From contig NZ_JAXCIL010000001.1 of assembly GCF_034387475.1 (NCBI RefSeq), positions 3,472,001 to 3,536,000 on the forward strand: a stretch of 64,000 bases of DNA, read 5' to 3'. Shown piece after piece: positions 21,767-31,493 of the stretch. The position numbers and the translations under genes were made by a program. This DNA is from Pseudomonas sp. Teo4. Lineage in GTDB: Bacteria > Pseudomonadota > Gammaproteobacteria > Pseudomonadales > Pseudomonadaceae. Positions within the stretch are counted from its first letter, which is position 1, and each line of letters begins with the position of its first letter. The notes under the pieces were generated by a model. It was not told where the DNA came from, ran no database searches, and was given only the letters and a program-made list of their open reading frames with translations.

Positions 21767-21929
21767 TGATCAATTCCAGTCAGTAGAACGGAGGGGGGGC
21801 CTGTGGCTGGCCCAGAGGTTTCCGTGTTCTTCAGCGCAGGCTTGTTGTGATCATTGTTCAGCAGCCAGAGAACCAAGAAACGATCCAGCCTTTTGTCGAA
21901 TTGACCGACAAAGCTGAATCGTTTCGCTG

Positions 21930-21958
21930 ATTGTATCTTAAATGCCAGCACAAACAAA
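21930..21958 (-). promoter_or_regulatory. Candidate sigma70 promoter for mqo
   Basis: On the minus strand TTTGTT (-35, 21953-21958) and TACAAT (-10, 21930-21935) are separated by exactly 17 bp. They lie about 160 bp upstream of the mqo start. Prediction by eye. Confidence 0.5.
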
Positions 21959-22005
21959 TTGGCGCCCGGAACGTCAAGGCGACGGGTTGTCCCAGCGGCA
22001 GGTTG

Positions 22006-23646
22006 TCACGCCTGCATCTGCCGGATGCGCTTCTTGTCGATCTTGCCGACGCTGGTCTTGGGAATTTCGGCCACGAACTCGATCTGCCGTGGAATAGCCC
22101 ACTTGTTGATCTGGCCGCGCTCGACGAACTGCTGCAAGTGCGCCACCAGCCCCTGCGGGTCAAGGCTGGTGCCCGGCGTGCACACCACCATCGCCATCGG
22201 CCGCTCGCCCCATTGCGCATCGGGCACGCCCACCACCGCCACGGCATCCACAGCAGCATGCTGGCTGATCAGGTTTTCCAGGGCCAACGAGCTGATCCAC
22301 TCGCCACCGGTCTTGATCACGTCCTTGATCCGGTCCTTGATTTCGAGCACGCCCTGGCGGTCGATCGAGCCCATGTCACCGGTATGCAGCCAGCCACCCT
22401 GCCAAAGCTCGGCGCCCATCTGCGGCTCGTGCAGGTACCCCTGCGTCAGCCAGGGTGCCCGCACCACGATCTCCCCCAGCGACTCGCCATCGTGCGGCAC
22501 ATCGCAACCGTTGGCGTCGACGATGCGCACATCGACCATGCCCACAGGCGTGCCGGTCTTGATACGCAGAGCGATCTGTTCATCCATCGGCAAGGCCAGG
22601 TCGTCGTCGCGCAGGTGGGTGAGCGTCAGCAGCGGGCAGGTTTCCGACATGCCGTAGCCACAGTGAATCAGCATGCCGCGCTCACTGGCCTGCCGGGCCA
22701 GGCCGTGGGTCAGTGCGCTGCCGCCGAGCAGCATCTTCCAGCCGCTCAAGTCGGTACGCTGGCCTTCGTCACTGGCCAGCATCATTTGCAAGATGGTCGG
22801 CACACAGTGAGAGAAGGTCACGCCCTCCTCACGGAACAACCGCACCAGCTTGTCCGGCTCGTAGCGCCCTGGGTACACCTGCTTCACACCAAGCATGGTC
22901 GCCACGTACGGCACACCCCAGGCATGCACGTGGAACATCGGCGTGATTGGCATGTACACATCGTTGGAACGCAGCAGCGGCTGGCCTTCGTAAGCGGCAA
23001 AGGTGCCCAGCTCGTTGAGGGTGTGCAGCACCAGCTGGCGATGCGAGAAATACACGCCCTTGGGGTTGCCGGTTGTGCCGGTGGTGTAGAACAGCGTCGC
23101 CACCGAGTGCTCGTCGAAGTCATCGAAGTCGGCCTGGCTGGAGGCATTGCCCAACTGCGTTTCATACTCGCCCAGCACTGGCAATGTGGTGCTCGAGGGT
23201 TCGCCGTCGGTGAGCTGCAGGTAACCTTTGACCGTGGTCAGCTGGCCGTGGATCTGCTCCAGCAACGGCAGAAAGTCGTCATGCACCAGCACCAGGTCAT
23301 CCTGGGCATGGTTCATGGTGTACAGCACCTGCTCGGCCGACAGACGAATATTCACCGTATGCAGCACCGCACCGAGCATGGGCACGGCGAAGAAGCACTC
23401 CAGCGCTCGGTGGCTGTCCCAGTCCATCAAAGCCACGGTATCGCCCGGCTTGACCCCGGCCGCGCGCAGCACGTTGGCCAGGCGCTGCACGCGCTCATTG
23501 AGCGTGCGGTAGCTGTAGCGCAGCTTGTCGGCATAGACAATCTGCTGGTCAGGCTGGTGACGCACGCCGGTCATCAGCAGTCGCTTGATCAGCAAGGGGT
23601 AGGCGTAGGCGCCGTCTGCCGGTGGCATTATTTTTGTGGTGGCCAT
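22006..23646 (-). CDS. Medium/long-chain fatty acid--CoA ligase (AlkK type)
   Basis: A 546-residue ANL-superfamily enzyme. The P-loop TTGTTGNPKG is at residues 188-197, with YGMSETCPLL (A5), TGDMG and the C-terminal PKTSVGKIDKKRIR containing the catalytic lysine. It resembles AlkK-like medium-chain acyl-CoA ligases: ATP plus fatty acid gives acyl-AMP, then acyl-CoA. It is the last gene of the DUF1302-DUF1329-BNR-RND operon, 46 bp after the RND gene, so its substrate is probably released or moved by that system. Chain length is not determined. Confidence 0.9.
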   Translation of the reverse strand: MATTKIMPPADGAYAYPLLIKRLLMTGVRHQPDQQIVYADKLRYSYRTLNERVQRLANVLRAAGVKPGDTVALMDWDSHRALECFFAVPMLGAVLHTVNIRLSAEQVLYTMNHAQDDLVLVHDDFLPLLEQIHGQLTTVKGYLQLTDGEPSSTTLPVLGEYETQLGNASSQADFDDFDEHSVATLFYTTGTTGNPKGVYFSHRQLVLHTLNELGTFAAYEGQPLLRSNDVYMPITPMFHVHAWGVPYVATMLGVKQVYPGRYEPDKLVRLFREEGVTFSHCVPTILQMMLASDEGQRTDLSGWKMLLGGSALTHGLARQASERGMLIHCGYGMSETCPLLTLTHLRDDDLALPMDEQIALRIKTGTPVGMVDVRIVDANGCDVPHDGESLGEIVVRAPWLTQGYLHEPQMGAELWQGGWLHTGDMGSIDRQGVLEIKDRIKDVIKTGGEWISSLALENLISQHAAVDAVAVVGVPDAQWGERPMAMVVCTPGTSLDPQGLVAHLQQFVERGQINKWAIPRQIEFVAEIPKTSVGKIDKKRIRQMQA

Positions 23647-23692
23647 GTAGGGTCGTTCCCGGTTTCAGTATTCGATGGAATGCGTTGTGCGC

Positions 23693-26185
23693 CTAGGCCG
23701 CCTCACGGGCCTGGGGCACAGGCGCATGTGGCTCGGCGCTGGCAGTCACCGTGTTCTTGCTGGGCAGCAGGAAATACGACAGCGCCGGAATCAGGATCAG
23801 TGCCCCCAGCATGTTCCACAGGAACATGAAGGTCAGCAGGATGCCCATGTCGGCCTGGAACTTGATGGGCGACCAGGCCCAGCCCACCACGCCCGCCGCC
23901 AAGGTGATGCCAACCAGGCCCACCACCCGACCGGTGAACGCCACCGCGTTCTGGTAAGCCTCGGCCAGCGAACGTCCCTGGCGCTGGTAATGCAGCTGCA
24001 CGCTGAGCAGGTACAACGCGTAGTCCACGCCGATGCCTACGCCCAGGGCGATCACCGGCAAGGTCGCGACCTTCACGCCAATGCCCATGACTACCATCAG
24101 CGCCTCGCACAGTACCGAGGTCAGCACCAGCGGCAGCAACGCCACCACGGTGGCCCGCCAGCTGCGGAAGGTGAACAGGCAGAACACGGTCACCGCCAGG
24201 TACACGAACAGCAGCATGGTGCGGTTGGCGTCACGGACCACGATGTTGGTGGCGGCTTCGATCCCGGCATTACCGGCTGCCAGCAGGAATTGGCGGTCCG
24301 GGCTGCTGTTGTCACGGGCAAAGCGCTCGGCGATGGCGACGACATCGTCCAGCGTCTGGGCCTTGTGGTCTTTCAGGAAGGCAATGACCGGCATCATCGA
24401 GCAGTCATTGTTGAACAGTTCCGGTGCGTTGACCGAGGCCTGCTGCGCGGCGTAGTTGAGCATGTCCTGGTTGCGCTGCAGGCTGTTCATCTTGGGGTTG
24501 CCCTCGAATGAACCTGCAGTGATCTGGCGCACCGCATTGACCAGCGACACGGTGGTCTGCACGCCTGGATACTGCTGCATCTCCCAGGCCAGGCGATCGG
24601 CCAGCATCAGGGTCTGGTAGTTCAGGCAACCTTCCGGGGCAGTCTTGATCATTACCGCGAACTGGTCGCTGGACAGCGCGTAGTGTTGGGTGATGTAGGC
24701 ATTGTCGCGGTTGTAACGTGAGTCAGCGCGCAATTCGGGGGCGCCGCTGTCCAGGTCGCCGATTTTCAGCTGCAGGCTGACCATGAAACCGACCACGCCC
24801 AGCATGGTGGCCGCCAGCACGGCACCGGTGGCCCACTTGCGCGTGGTGAAGCGGTCGAGCAAGTCCCACAGTTTGCCAAAGCCACGGTGCTCGGCGGCCC
24901 GCGAGTCGATGCGCAGCGCGCGCTCGGCCGCCTTGCGCCCTACCCCCACATACGACAACGCCACCGGAATCAGCAGCAGCGATGTGAAGATCAGCACCGC
25001 GACACCGATACTGGCGGTAATGGCCAGGTCCTGGATCACCGGAATGTCGATCAGCATCAGCACCGCGAACCCCACGGCGTCGGCCAGCAGCGCCGTGACA
25101 CCGGCCACGAACAGACGGCGGAAGGTGTAGCGAGCAGCGACCAGCTTGTGGGTGCCACGGCCGATGTCCTGGAGGATGCCGTTCATTTTCTGCGCCGCGT
25201 GGGAAACGCCGATGGCGAAAATCAGGAACGGCACCAGGATCGAATAGGGGTCGATGGCGTAGCCCAACCAACCGACGATACCCAGCTGCCACACCACGGC
25301 GGCCAGCGAGCAGAACACCACCAGCAAGGTACTGCGCACGCAACGGGTATAGAGGAAGATGATCACCAACGAGGTGACCACGGCCAGGGCAAAGAACAGC
25401 ATCACCTGAATCAGCCCGTCGATCAGGTCGCCCATCAGCTTGGCGAAACCAATCACCCGAACCTTGTACTTGCCGCTGCCCTCCTTGCCTTCAACACGCG
25501 CCTTGCTGTCGCCAGCGAACTCATACTTGTCGCGCAGTTGCTGTTCAAGCATCTGCGAAAACTGCCGGTAGTCGATGCCCTGGCCGCTGGCCAGATCGCG
25601 CTCCAGCAACGGCACCACCAGCATGCTCGACTTGAAATCGGTGGCCACCAGGCTGCCGACGATGCCGGCGCGGCCGATGTTCTGGCGCAGTTGCTCAAGG
25701 TCGGCTGGCCGGCCCTGGTAGTCATCGGGCATGACCGTGCCGCCCTGGAAGCCTTCCTCGGTGACTTCGGTCCAACGCACCCCGGGACTCCACAACGACT
25801 TCATCCACGCCCGGTCCACACCTTGGGCCAGGAACAGCTCATCGTTGACCTGCTTGAGCACTTCAAGGTACTCGGGGTCGAAGATGTCGCCCTGGGTGTT
25901 TTCCACCACCACCCGTACCGTGTTGCCCAGCCCACGCAGGGACTTGCGGTTCTCCAGGTAGTTCTGGATGTACGGCTGGCTCTGCGGAATCATCTTCTCG
26001 AAGCTTGGGCGCAGCTCAAGGCGGGTCAGCGCCACATAGCCCAGCACCAGGGTGACCAGCACCATGAACACCATGAACAGTGGGCGGTGGTTGAACACCA
26101 GGCGCTCCAGCAGGTTGCCCGAGCGGTGGTCGAAGTCGCGCAGGTCGCGGATCACCGGCATGGTGTCTTGCTTGATGTTGGCCAT
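23693..26185 (-). CDS. RND/MMPL superfamily transporter
   Basis: 830 residues with the classic duplicated layout. TM1 is near residue 35 (FMVFMVLVTLVLGYVALTRL), then comes a large periplasmic loop and five TMs around 260-410. The pattern repeats with a TM near 450, a second loop, and TMs to the C-terminus (LPVIALGVGIGVDYALYLLS). The conserved acidic GVDYALY motif supports proton-driven transport. It belongs to the MMPL/HAE3-like branch that handles lipids or hydrophobic compounds, rather than drug-efflux AcrB. GTG 26188 is an alternative start. It lies in the envelope operon between BNR and acyl-CoA ligase genes. Confidence 0.88.
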   Translation of the reverse strand: MANIKQDTMPVIRDLRDFDHRSGNLLERLVFNHRPLFMVFMVLVTLVLGYVALTRLELRPSFEKMIPQSQPYIQNYLENRKSLRGLGNTVRVVVENTQGDIFDPEYLEVLKQVNDELFLAQGVDRAWMKSLWSPGVRWTEVTEEGFQGGTVMPDDYQGRPADLEQLRQNIGRAGIVGSLVATDFKSSMLVVPLLERDLASGQGIDYRQFSQMLEQQLRDKYEFAGDSKARVEGKEGSGKYKVRVIGFAKLMGDLIDGLIQVMLFFALAVVTSLVIIFLYTRCVRSTLLVVFCSLAAVVWQLGIVGWLGYAIDPYSILVPFLIFAIGVSHAAQKMNGILQDIGRGTHKLVAARYTFRRLFVAGVTALLADAVGFAVLMLIDIPVIQDLAITASIGVAVLIFTSLLLIPVALSYVGVGRKAAERALRIDSRAAEHRGFGKLWDLLDRFTTRKWATGAVLAATMLGVVGFMVSLQLKIGDLDSGAPELRADSRYNRDNAYITQHYALSSDQFAVMIKTAPEGCLNYQTLMLADRLAWEMQQYPGVQTTVSLVNAVRQITAGSFEGNPKMNSLQRNQDMLNYAAQQASVNAPELFNNDCSMMPVIAFLKDHKAQTLDDVVAIAERFARDNSSPDRQFLLAAGNAGIEAATNIVVRDANRTMLLFVYLAVTVFCLFTFRSWRATVVALLPLVLTSVLCEALMVVMGIGVKVATLPVIALGVGIGVDYALYLLSVQLHYQRQGRSLAEAYQNAVAFTGRVVGLVGITLAAGVVGWAWSPIKFQADMGILLTFMFLWNMLGALILIPALSYFLLPSKNTVTASAEPHAPVPQAREAA

Positions 26186-26208
26186 CACGGAGTTCTCTTT
26201 GCGATTTT

Positions 26209-27291
26209 TTATGGGTCTTGTCGTGCAGGCAGTACCCGCACGCCGCGTTCGCCGACCAGCACATTGCCATCGGCCAGGCCCTGCACCGCGCCGGCCACCG
26301 GGGCCAGTGGCGCAGTGGCCTGCAAGGTGAAACCAGCGCCACCGTCATGGCTGCGCAAGGCATGGCCGGCCTGGCTGAACAGCCAGATGTCACCGCTGGC
26401 ATCCTGGCTGGCAGCGGTGATGCTCAGGGGCAGGCCGGTGTCCACCTTGGCCCAGCTCTGGCCGCCATCGGTGCTGCGTGCCACATGCCCGCGCAGGCCG
26501 TAGGCAAGTACCGCGTGGGGGGTCGCCAGCACACCGAACCAGGTGCCCTGGTAAGGGCTTGGCAAGGCCGTGAAGCGTTGCTGCCCGGCACTCCACTTGA
26601 GCAACAGGCCTTGCTCGCCAGCGATGTACACCGCATCGTCGGCGGTGGCGATGCTGGTCAGGTGCAGGCCCTGCGGGTTGTCGGTCTGGGCCTGCATCGG
26701 CACCCAGCTGCGCCCGCCGTCATCCGTGCGCAGAATCAGGTTGAACACGCCCACCGCATACCCATGCAAGGCATCGGTAAAGGCCACATCGAGCAGGGGC
26801 TTGTCCGCGCCCTCCTCCACCAGCCGCTGGCCTTCGGCTACCCATGTCGACCACTGCGCATCGCCCGGTTCGGCCAAGGCCCGCGCCTGATAGTGCGCCA
26901 GCACCAGGGCACCGATCTGGCGGCCATCAAGCTGTTTTTCCCAACTGGCACCGGCATCGCGGCTGTGCAACACCACACCGTCGTTGCCCACCGCCCAACC
27001 TTCGCTGGCGGTGGGAAACACCACGGCATTGAGGTCGGCACTCACCGGCACCTTGGCCTGTTGCCAATCGCGCCCCTGGTTATCGGAAAACACCACGTGG
27101 CCGCGCGCCCCGACGGCGACCAAGCGCGCCCCGGCTCGCGTCACGTCGCGCAACGGGCCGGTGGCTGCCAGCGCACTGGGCTTGGCCGGCAGGTCCAGCA
27201 CGTCGACATACTCTGCCGCGACCGCCACACCGTGCCCGCAGGCCAACGCCAGCGCCAGCGCCAACGGCGCATATTTGTTGAATGGAACCAT
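26209..27291 (-). CDS. Periplasmic BNR/YCF48-like beta-propeller protein
   Basis: 360 residues with a Sec signal (MVPFNKYAPLALALALACG ... VAVAA). Repeating blades carry Asp-box-like motifs (SDNQGRDW, SRDAGASW, TDDGGRSW, STDGGQSW, SHDGGAGF). It resembles the YCF48/Hcf136 fold of photosystem II assembly factors. In proteobacteria such proteins sit next to RND/MMPL genes and probably act as an assembly or coupling factor in the periplasm. It is 23 bp upstream of the RND start in the same operon. Exact role unknown. Confidence 0.82.
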   Translation of the reverse strand: MVPFNKYAPLALALALACGHGVAVAAEYVDVLDLPAKPSALAATGPLRDVTRAGARLVAVGARGHVVFSDNQGRDWQQAKVPVSADLNAVVFPTASEGWAVGNDGVVLHSRDAGASWEKQLDGRQIGALVLAHYQARALAEPGDAQWSTWVAEGQRLVEEGADKPLLDVAFTDALHGYAVGVFNLILRTDDGGRSWVPMQAQTDNPQGLHLTSIATADDAVYIAGEQGLLLKWSAGQQRFTALPSPYQGTWFGVLATPHAVLAYGLRGHVARSTDGGQSWAKVDTGLPLSITAASQDASGDIWLFSQAGHALRSHDGGAGFTLQATAPLAPVAGAVQGLADGNVLVGERGVRVLPARQDP

Positions 27292-27356
27292 GCCCTGTCC
27301 TCTTGCACGGAACACCGGGCAGCCTCAAGACGCTGCCCGGCGCAGGCCTCTTGGGG

Positions 27357-28715
27357 TCAACGAATACCGGCGCCAGCCAGTGCCTCGGGCGACCACTGTG
27401 CCTTCGACAAAGGCGCGATGTACTCGATGCCGCCGTGGGGGCCGATCAGGCCGTTGATGTTGTAGCTGCCGCCCACCAGGTCGTAGACCACATGCGGGTT
27501 GTTGTTGGGCGTCTGCACGTCGTAGCTCTGGGTGAAGAAGCTGTACGAGCCGCGATACAGCTGGCCACGGGCGTCGTACTGGTCGGAAGCCAGGGCGAAC
27601 CAGCTGTCCTCGTCCAGGTAGAAGCGGCGCTTGGCGTAGATGTGGCGGGCGTTGCCCTTGAGAGTGCCCTCAACCACCCATACGCGGTGCTTCTCCCAGC
27701 GCACCTGGTCGGAAGCCAAGTGTTTCGGGGTGGTCAGCACCTTGGGGTCCTTGATGTAGGTCAGCCGGTAGGTGTTGTAGGGCACATACATCTCCTGCTT
27801 GCCCACCAGGTGCCAGTCGTAGCGGTCCAGCGCGCCGTTGAACACGTAGATGTCATCGAAGGTGCCGGAGCCTGCAGTGCCTGGGTTCGGCGTGTCGTAC
27901 GCCAGGTTCGGCGCCAGCTTCACCCGACGCTGCCCCGGCAGGTATTGCCAGGCACGGCGCTCCTGCACCAACGGGTTGGCGGCGTCCTTGATCATCATCG
28001 ACTCACCAGCACGGCGCGCCGGGCCTTCGTAATACAGCTTGGTCTGGAAGTAGATGTCCTTGGCGTCGATGACCTTGTTCAGGTCTTCGTAGATCGGGTA
28101 GCCGTTGAAGGCCAGGCCCGTGGTGGCCAAGGCCGCTACACCCGCTGCGTCGACGTTCCAGGAGTCGTACTTGGCCTTCTGTGCCACGCCCTGGTAGCGC
28201 AGCAGGTGGTTCCACATGGCTTCGGCGCCGTTCTGCGGAATCGGGAACGGCACACCCGGCAGCACATTCTCGATGGCCATGCCGTTTTCCAGCGACTTGG
28301 CGGCACTGGCGTTCTTCAGGGTGTTGTCCAGCAGCACCTTGGGCAGCGCTGCGGTGCGGTGGGTGGGGTACACCTCGATGCGGAAGGTGGGGAAGCGCTT
28401 GGCCAGTTCCACGGTCGTCGCAGTCAGTTGGCCCTTGTACTGATCAACGTTCTTGCCATCGATCACCAGCAGCGGTTTTTCATTGGGGAAAGGGTCTGGG
28501 CGCAAACTGTCGCCGGTCTTGAAGCCGGCCGGCGGGGTGGTCAGACCGCCCTGGTAGGCCGGGATCGAACCATCGGCGTTCGCGGCCTTTTCGGCCCCCA
28601 CCAGGGTCAGGTCCTTGCCCAGGCGGGAAACGTCCTGGGTGGAGGCGGCCGCGTGGGCATGGCTGGCCATGGCGGCCACCAGCGAGGCAGCCAGCAGGCT
28701 GTTCAGGTAGTTCAT
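27357..28715 (-). CDS. DUF1329 periplasmic protein
   Basis: 452 residues with a signal peptide (MNYLNSLLAASLVAAMASHA, then HA). The DUF1329 pattern is clear: LGKDLTLVGAEKAANADGSI near the N-terminus and GPARRAGESMMIKD, WQYLPGQRRVKLAPNLAYDT in the middle. The fold is thought to be LolB/LppX-like, suited to binding a lipid. It is 32 bp after the DUF1302 gene; DUF1302 and DUF1329 genes commonly occur as a pair. A shuttle between the RND pump and the outer-membrane DUF1302 barrel is plausible but unproven. Confidence 0.88.
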   Translation of the reverse strand: MNYLNSLLAASLVAAMASHAHAAASTQDVSRLGKDLTLVGAEKAANADGSIPAYQGGLTTPPAGFKTGDSLRPDPFPNEKPLLVIDGKNVDQYKGQLTATTVELAKRFPTFRIEVYPTHRTAALPKVLLDNTLKNASAAKSLENGMAIENVLPGVPFPIPQNGAEAMWNHLLRYQGVAQKAKYDSWNVDAAGVAALATTGLAFNGYPIYEDLNKVIDAKDIYFQTKLYYEGPARRAGESMMIKDAANPLVQERRAWQYLPGQRRVKLAPNLAYDTPNPGTAGSGTFDDIYVFNGALDRYDWHLVGKQEMYVPYNTYRLTYIKDPKVLTTPKHLASDQVRWEKHRVWVVEGTLKGNARHIYAKRRFYLDEDSWFALASDQYDARGQLYRGSYSFFTQSYDVQTPNNNPHVVYDLVGGSYNINGLIGPHGGIEYIAPLSKAQWSPEALAGAGIR

Positions 28716-28747
28716 CGCGATTCTCCGCTTGTTGTTGTAATCAGGAA

Positions 28748-30613
28748 TCAGAAGGTGGTCTTGAACGATGCGGTGAGCATGCCGCGGTCCTTGAGCAGCG
28801 GTGCCAGGCCCGCTTGGGAGGTGATCTGCCCAGGAATGCACTGGTAGCGCCCGTTGACACCGGGGGTGTTGTTGTCGGTACCGGTTTCGCAGGTATCGAA
28901 CTTGCCGAAGGAGTCGACGTACTTCAGGTCGAACTTGTACTTCTGGTAGACGTCGGCGGCGATGCCCACCGAGTAGCTGCCGGAGTCTTCGTTGCCGCCC
29001 AGCTGGATCGCCGAGTTGCCCTTCAGGCCCACGTTGTAGGAAAGCGGCATCGACAGGTCGACACCGGGCAGGGCCTGGTACCAGGTGGGCGTGAAGTTGA
29101 CGGCCAGGGTGTAGGCATTGGTGGTGGCCTTGTCGACACCGCGGTAGCTGGAGTCGCCCTTGTAGGTGTGCTCGGCCTTGTCGACGCTGACCAGGTGGGT
29201 CATGGCGCCTTCCACCGCCAGCGATGAGGCGTCCCACAGCGGCGTGTCGCCAAAGGTCACCAGGCCGTTGAGCACTACGTGGAAAGTCTTGCCGCGTGCC
29301 AGCCCCGTTTCACCATTGCCGGGCACGGCGCCGATCAGGTTGGTGCCGCCCGCAGTGCCGGCCAGCGCGTCGTACAGCGGCCCGTTGATAGTGCTGAAGT
29401 TGCTGATCAGCGGCATGTTCTCGCGGTAGTTGAGGTCAAGTCCGACGCTCACCGGGCCGACGTTCTTGGCCAGGCTGATGCCATAGATGTCGATGTCGTC
29501 GGCATACGCGGCCATGTAGCTGGAGCCTGCCAGGCTGCCGTTGTGCAGGTTGGGGGCGTTGATCAGCACTGCCGGGGTCGGGTCGGAGGTGTTGCGGTAG
29601 TAAAAGCCCAGGGTGCCGTCGAGCCATTCGGGGCTCCACTTCACCATCAGCCCGTAGTCGCCCGAGTTGTGCGGGCGAATATCGTGGCCTCGGGGCGCGC
29701 CGTAAAACGCACCCGCGCCGCCCACGGCATTAGGCACCGGCAGCCAGAAGATTTCGCCGCCATCGCCGAGCATGTCATAGGCGCCCATGTAGGTCCCGCC
29801 TTCGGGCAGACGCGAGTTCTCGAACTCGAAGAAGTACTGGGCGGCGATGGTCAGCTCAGGGTTGACGGTGAAGCTCAGCGACAGCTGCTTGCGCGGAAGG
29901 AACAGCTCCTTGGTTTCGGTGCCCGGCACGTTGTACAGCTTGGCCAGATCCAGGGCCGACTGGCCGTAGTTGATGCCGTTAGCCGCGTTGAACAGCGTTT
30001 CGCCCCAGTACACCGAGTGCCAGCCGAGTTTGCCGCTGAGCATCGACTCGTCGCCGACTTCGGTGTTGTAGAACACGAAGGCATCCAGCACTTCGCCGGA
30101 CGGGCCGTTGTAATAGCGGTCGGTGTAACGGCTCAAGCCATGGCGCTGCGAGGCCCCGCCTGCCAGTACGGTTCCGGCGGGCAAACCACCTGCCGGGCGG
30201 GCAAGCACCAGGTTGCCGGCATTGCCCTGCTGGCCGGGGAACGGGTTGGAATTGGAGCCGACGTTGTCGTAGGCGTGGTCGTACCAGCTGGCGGCACTGA
30301 CGCGCATGCCCATGGTGTCCTGGTACACCACATCCAGTTCAGTCAGCAGGTCGACCCGTTGAGTGACCGCGCTGCCGACACTGAAGTTCTTGTCGCCGTC
30401 GTTGAGGTTGGCGGTACGGCCGATCTTGGCATTTTCGCCTTCCACGCGCTGGCCATAGCTGAGCTTGGCGGTGTTGTCGAAGCGCACACGCCAGTCGGGG
30501 TCGGCGATGTCCAGTTGAAACGCCTGGGTAGCCGGAGCAGCGGCAACCAGTATTGCCGTGGCCAGCAGGCTACGGGGGCAAGTGCAGAAGAGAACGTTCT
30601 TATTGTTGTTCAT
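28748..30613 (-). CDS. DUF1302 outer-membrane protein
   Basis: 621 residues. An N-terminal signal peptide is followed by alternating beta-strand segments and a C-terminal strand ending in phenylalanine (GMLTASFKTTF), typical of an outer-membrane beta-barrel. Motifs such as FDNTAKLSYGQRVEGENA and LDVVYQDTMGMRVSAASW match the DUF1302 family. It is the first gene of a five-gene operon with DUF1329, BNR, RND and acyl-CoA ligase genes. It may be an outer-membrane channel for a hydrophobic substrate. Confidence 0.88.
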   Translation of the reverse strand: MNNNKNVLFCTCPRSLLATAILVAAAPATQAFQLDIADPDWRVRFDNTAKLSYGQRVEGENAKIGRTANLNDGDKNFSVGSAVTQRVDLLTELDVVYQDTMGMRVSAASWYDHAYDNVGSNSNPFPGQQGNAGNLVLARPAGGLPAGTVLAGGASQRHGLSRYTDRYYNGPSGEVLDAFVFYNTEVGDESMLSGKLGWHSVYWGETLFNAANGINYGQSALDLAKLYNVPGTETKELFLPRKQLSLSFTVNPELTIAAQYFFEFENSRLPEGGTYMGAYDMLGDGGEIFWLPVPNAVGGAGAFYGAPRGHDIRPHNSGDYGLMVKWSPEWLDGTLGFYYRNTSDPTPAVLINAPNLHNGSLAGSSYMAAYADDIDIYGISLAKNVGPVSVGLDLNYRENMPLISNFSTINGPLYDALAGTAGGTNLIGAVPGNGETGLARGKTFHVVLNGLVTFGDTPLWDASSLAVEGAMTHLVSVDKAEHTYKGDSSYRGVDKATTNAYTLAVNFTPTWYQALPGVDLSMPLSYNVGLKGNSAIQLGGNEDSGSYSVGIAADVYQKYKFDLKYVDSFGKFDTCETGTDNNTPGVNGRYQCIPGQITSQAGLAPLLKDRGMLTASFKTTF

Positions 30614-30667
30614 GCGATGTCTCTGCTTAGGGTGAACCAGGCCCAGGTGGCCGCCTGGCGCTACGGC

Positions 30668-31234
30668 TTAACGATCGAGTTGCTGGATAAGCTCCTCGGC
30701 GAACGGCCACGGGCCAAAGCCCGAGGCGGGGTTGAGATGGCCGACAGCGCCCAGCTCGACCAGCTCGCTGCCCCACTGCGCCGCCATGCGGGCGACAGCG
30801 GTTGCGCTGGCAAGGTGGTCGTTGCTGCTGGCGGCAACGATGCTGGGAAACGGCAGCGGCCGGGTTGGCAGCGGTGCCCAGCCGTTCTCGCGCAGGGATT
30901 CGGGGGTCGGGTAGCCCTGTGGCCAGTTGGCTTCGAGGTCAGGTGGAGCAGCGAGCAAGGCGCCTTTGATGGCGTGTTGGTGACGTGCGGCCCAGTGCGC
31001 AACCATCAATACGCCGGCACTGTGCGCCACCAGAATCACCGGCCCCTGAATAGCCGACAGTTCGCGCTGGATGGCCTCGACTCGGGCCGCGCAATTGAGC
31101 TTGTCGGTTTCCAGTGGTGGCACGCTGCGCACCTTGGCCAAACGTGCCTGCAACAGGGTTTGCCAGTGCTCAGGCACATGGTCACGCAGGCCAGGCACGA
31201 TCAGCACGGTTGCGGTGGTTTGCAGTTTTTCCAC
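30668..31234 (-). CDS. RBBP9/YdeN-like serine alpha/beta hydrolase
   Basis: 188 residues. LIVPGLRDHVPEHWQ near the N-terminus, the nucleophile in VAHSAGVLM, the acid in ASSNDHLAS and the histidine in VGHLNPASGFGPWP match the RBBP9/YdeN family of small hydrolases. The start GTG 31234 is chosen because AAGGGG lies 6-7 bases upstream and homology starts at VLIVPGL. The 54-bp gap to the DUF1302 gene suggests it leads that operon. Tandem AraC-type sites lie 75 bp upstream of its start. Its substrate may be an ester or acylated compound used by the cluster. Confidence 0.82.
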   Translation of the reverse strand: MEKLQTTATVLIVPGLRDHVPEHWQTLLQARLAKVRSVPPLETDKLNCAARVEAIQRELSAIQGPVILVAHSAGVLMVAHWAARHQHAIKGALLAAPPDLEANWPQGYPTPESLRENGWAPLPTRPLPFPSIVAASSNDHLASATAVARMAAQWGSELVELGAVGHLNPASGFGPWPFAEELIQQLDR

Positions 31235-31308
31235 GTCAGGCCCCTTGGTCTGGATTGGTCGGTCGCTTGCCGACTGCTTGGGGCCAACAGTAAAGAAGCG
31301 CACTGCCA

Positions 31309-31352
31309 GGCGCTTTACATTGGGCGTCACGCACTTTTCATTTGATGACAGC
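31309..31352 (-). promoter_or_regulatory. Tandem AraC-type operator, hydrolase promoter
   Basis: On the minus strand two direct repeats follow each other at a 22-bp step: GCTGTCATCAAATGAAAAG, then GTGACGCCCAATGTAAAGCG. The first differs by a single base from the site at 38700-38718. The inner edge is 75 bp from the hydrolase start. The AraC gene at 31494 is divergent from this promoter. Confidence 0.65.
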
Positions 31353-31493
31353 ACCACGACAGGGGTTGCCGTATACGGCAAGGACTGGATCAATGGTGCG
31401 GTAAACGGCTTTGCATCCCATGACACAAGCGCTATAAGTGACTACCCGCCAACGTAGCGGAGCGCCTTTCAAGAACGCGTGGAAAACAACAAG

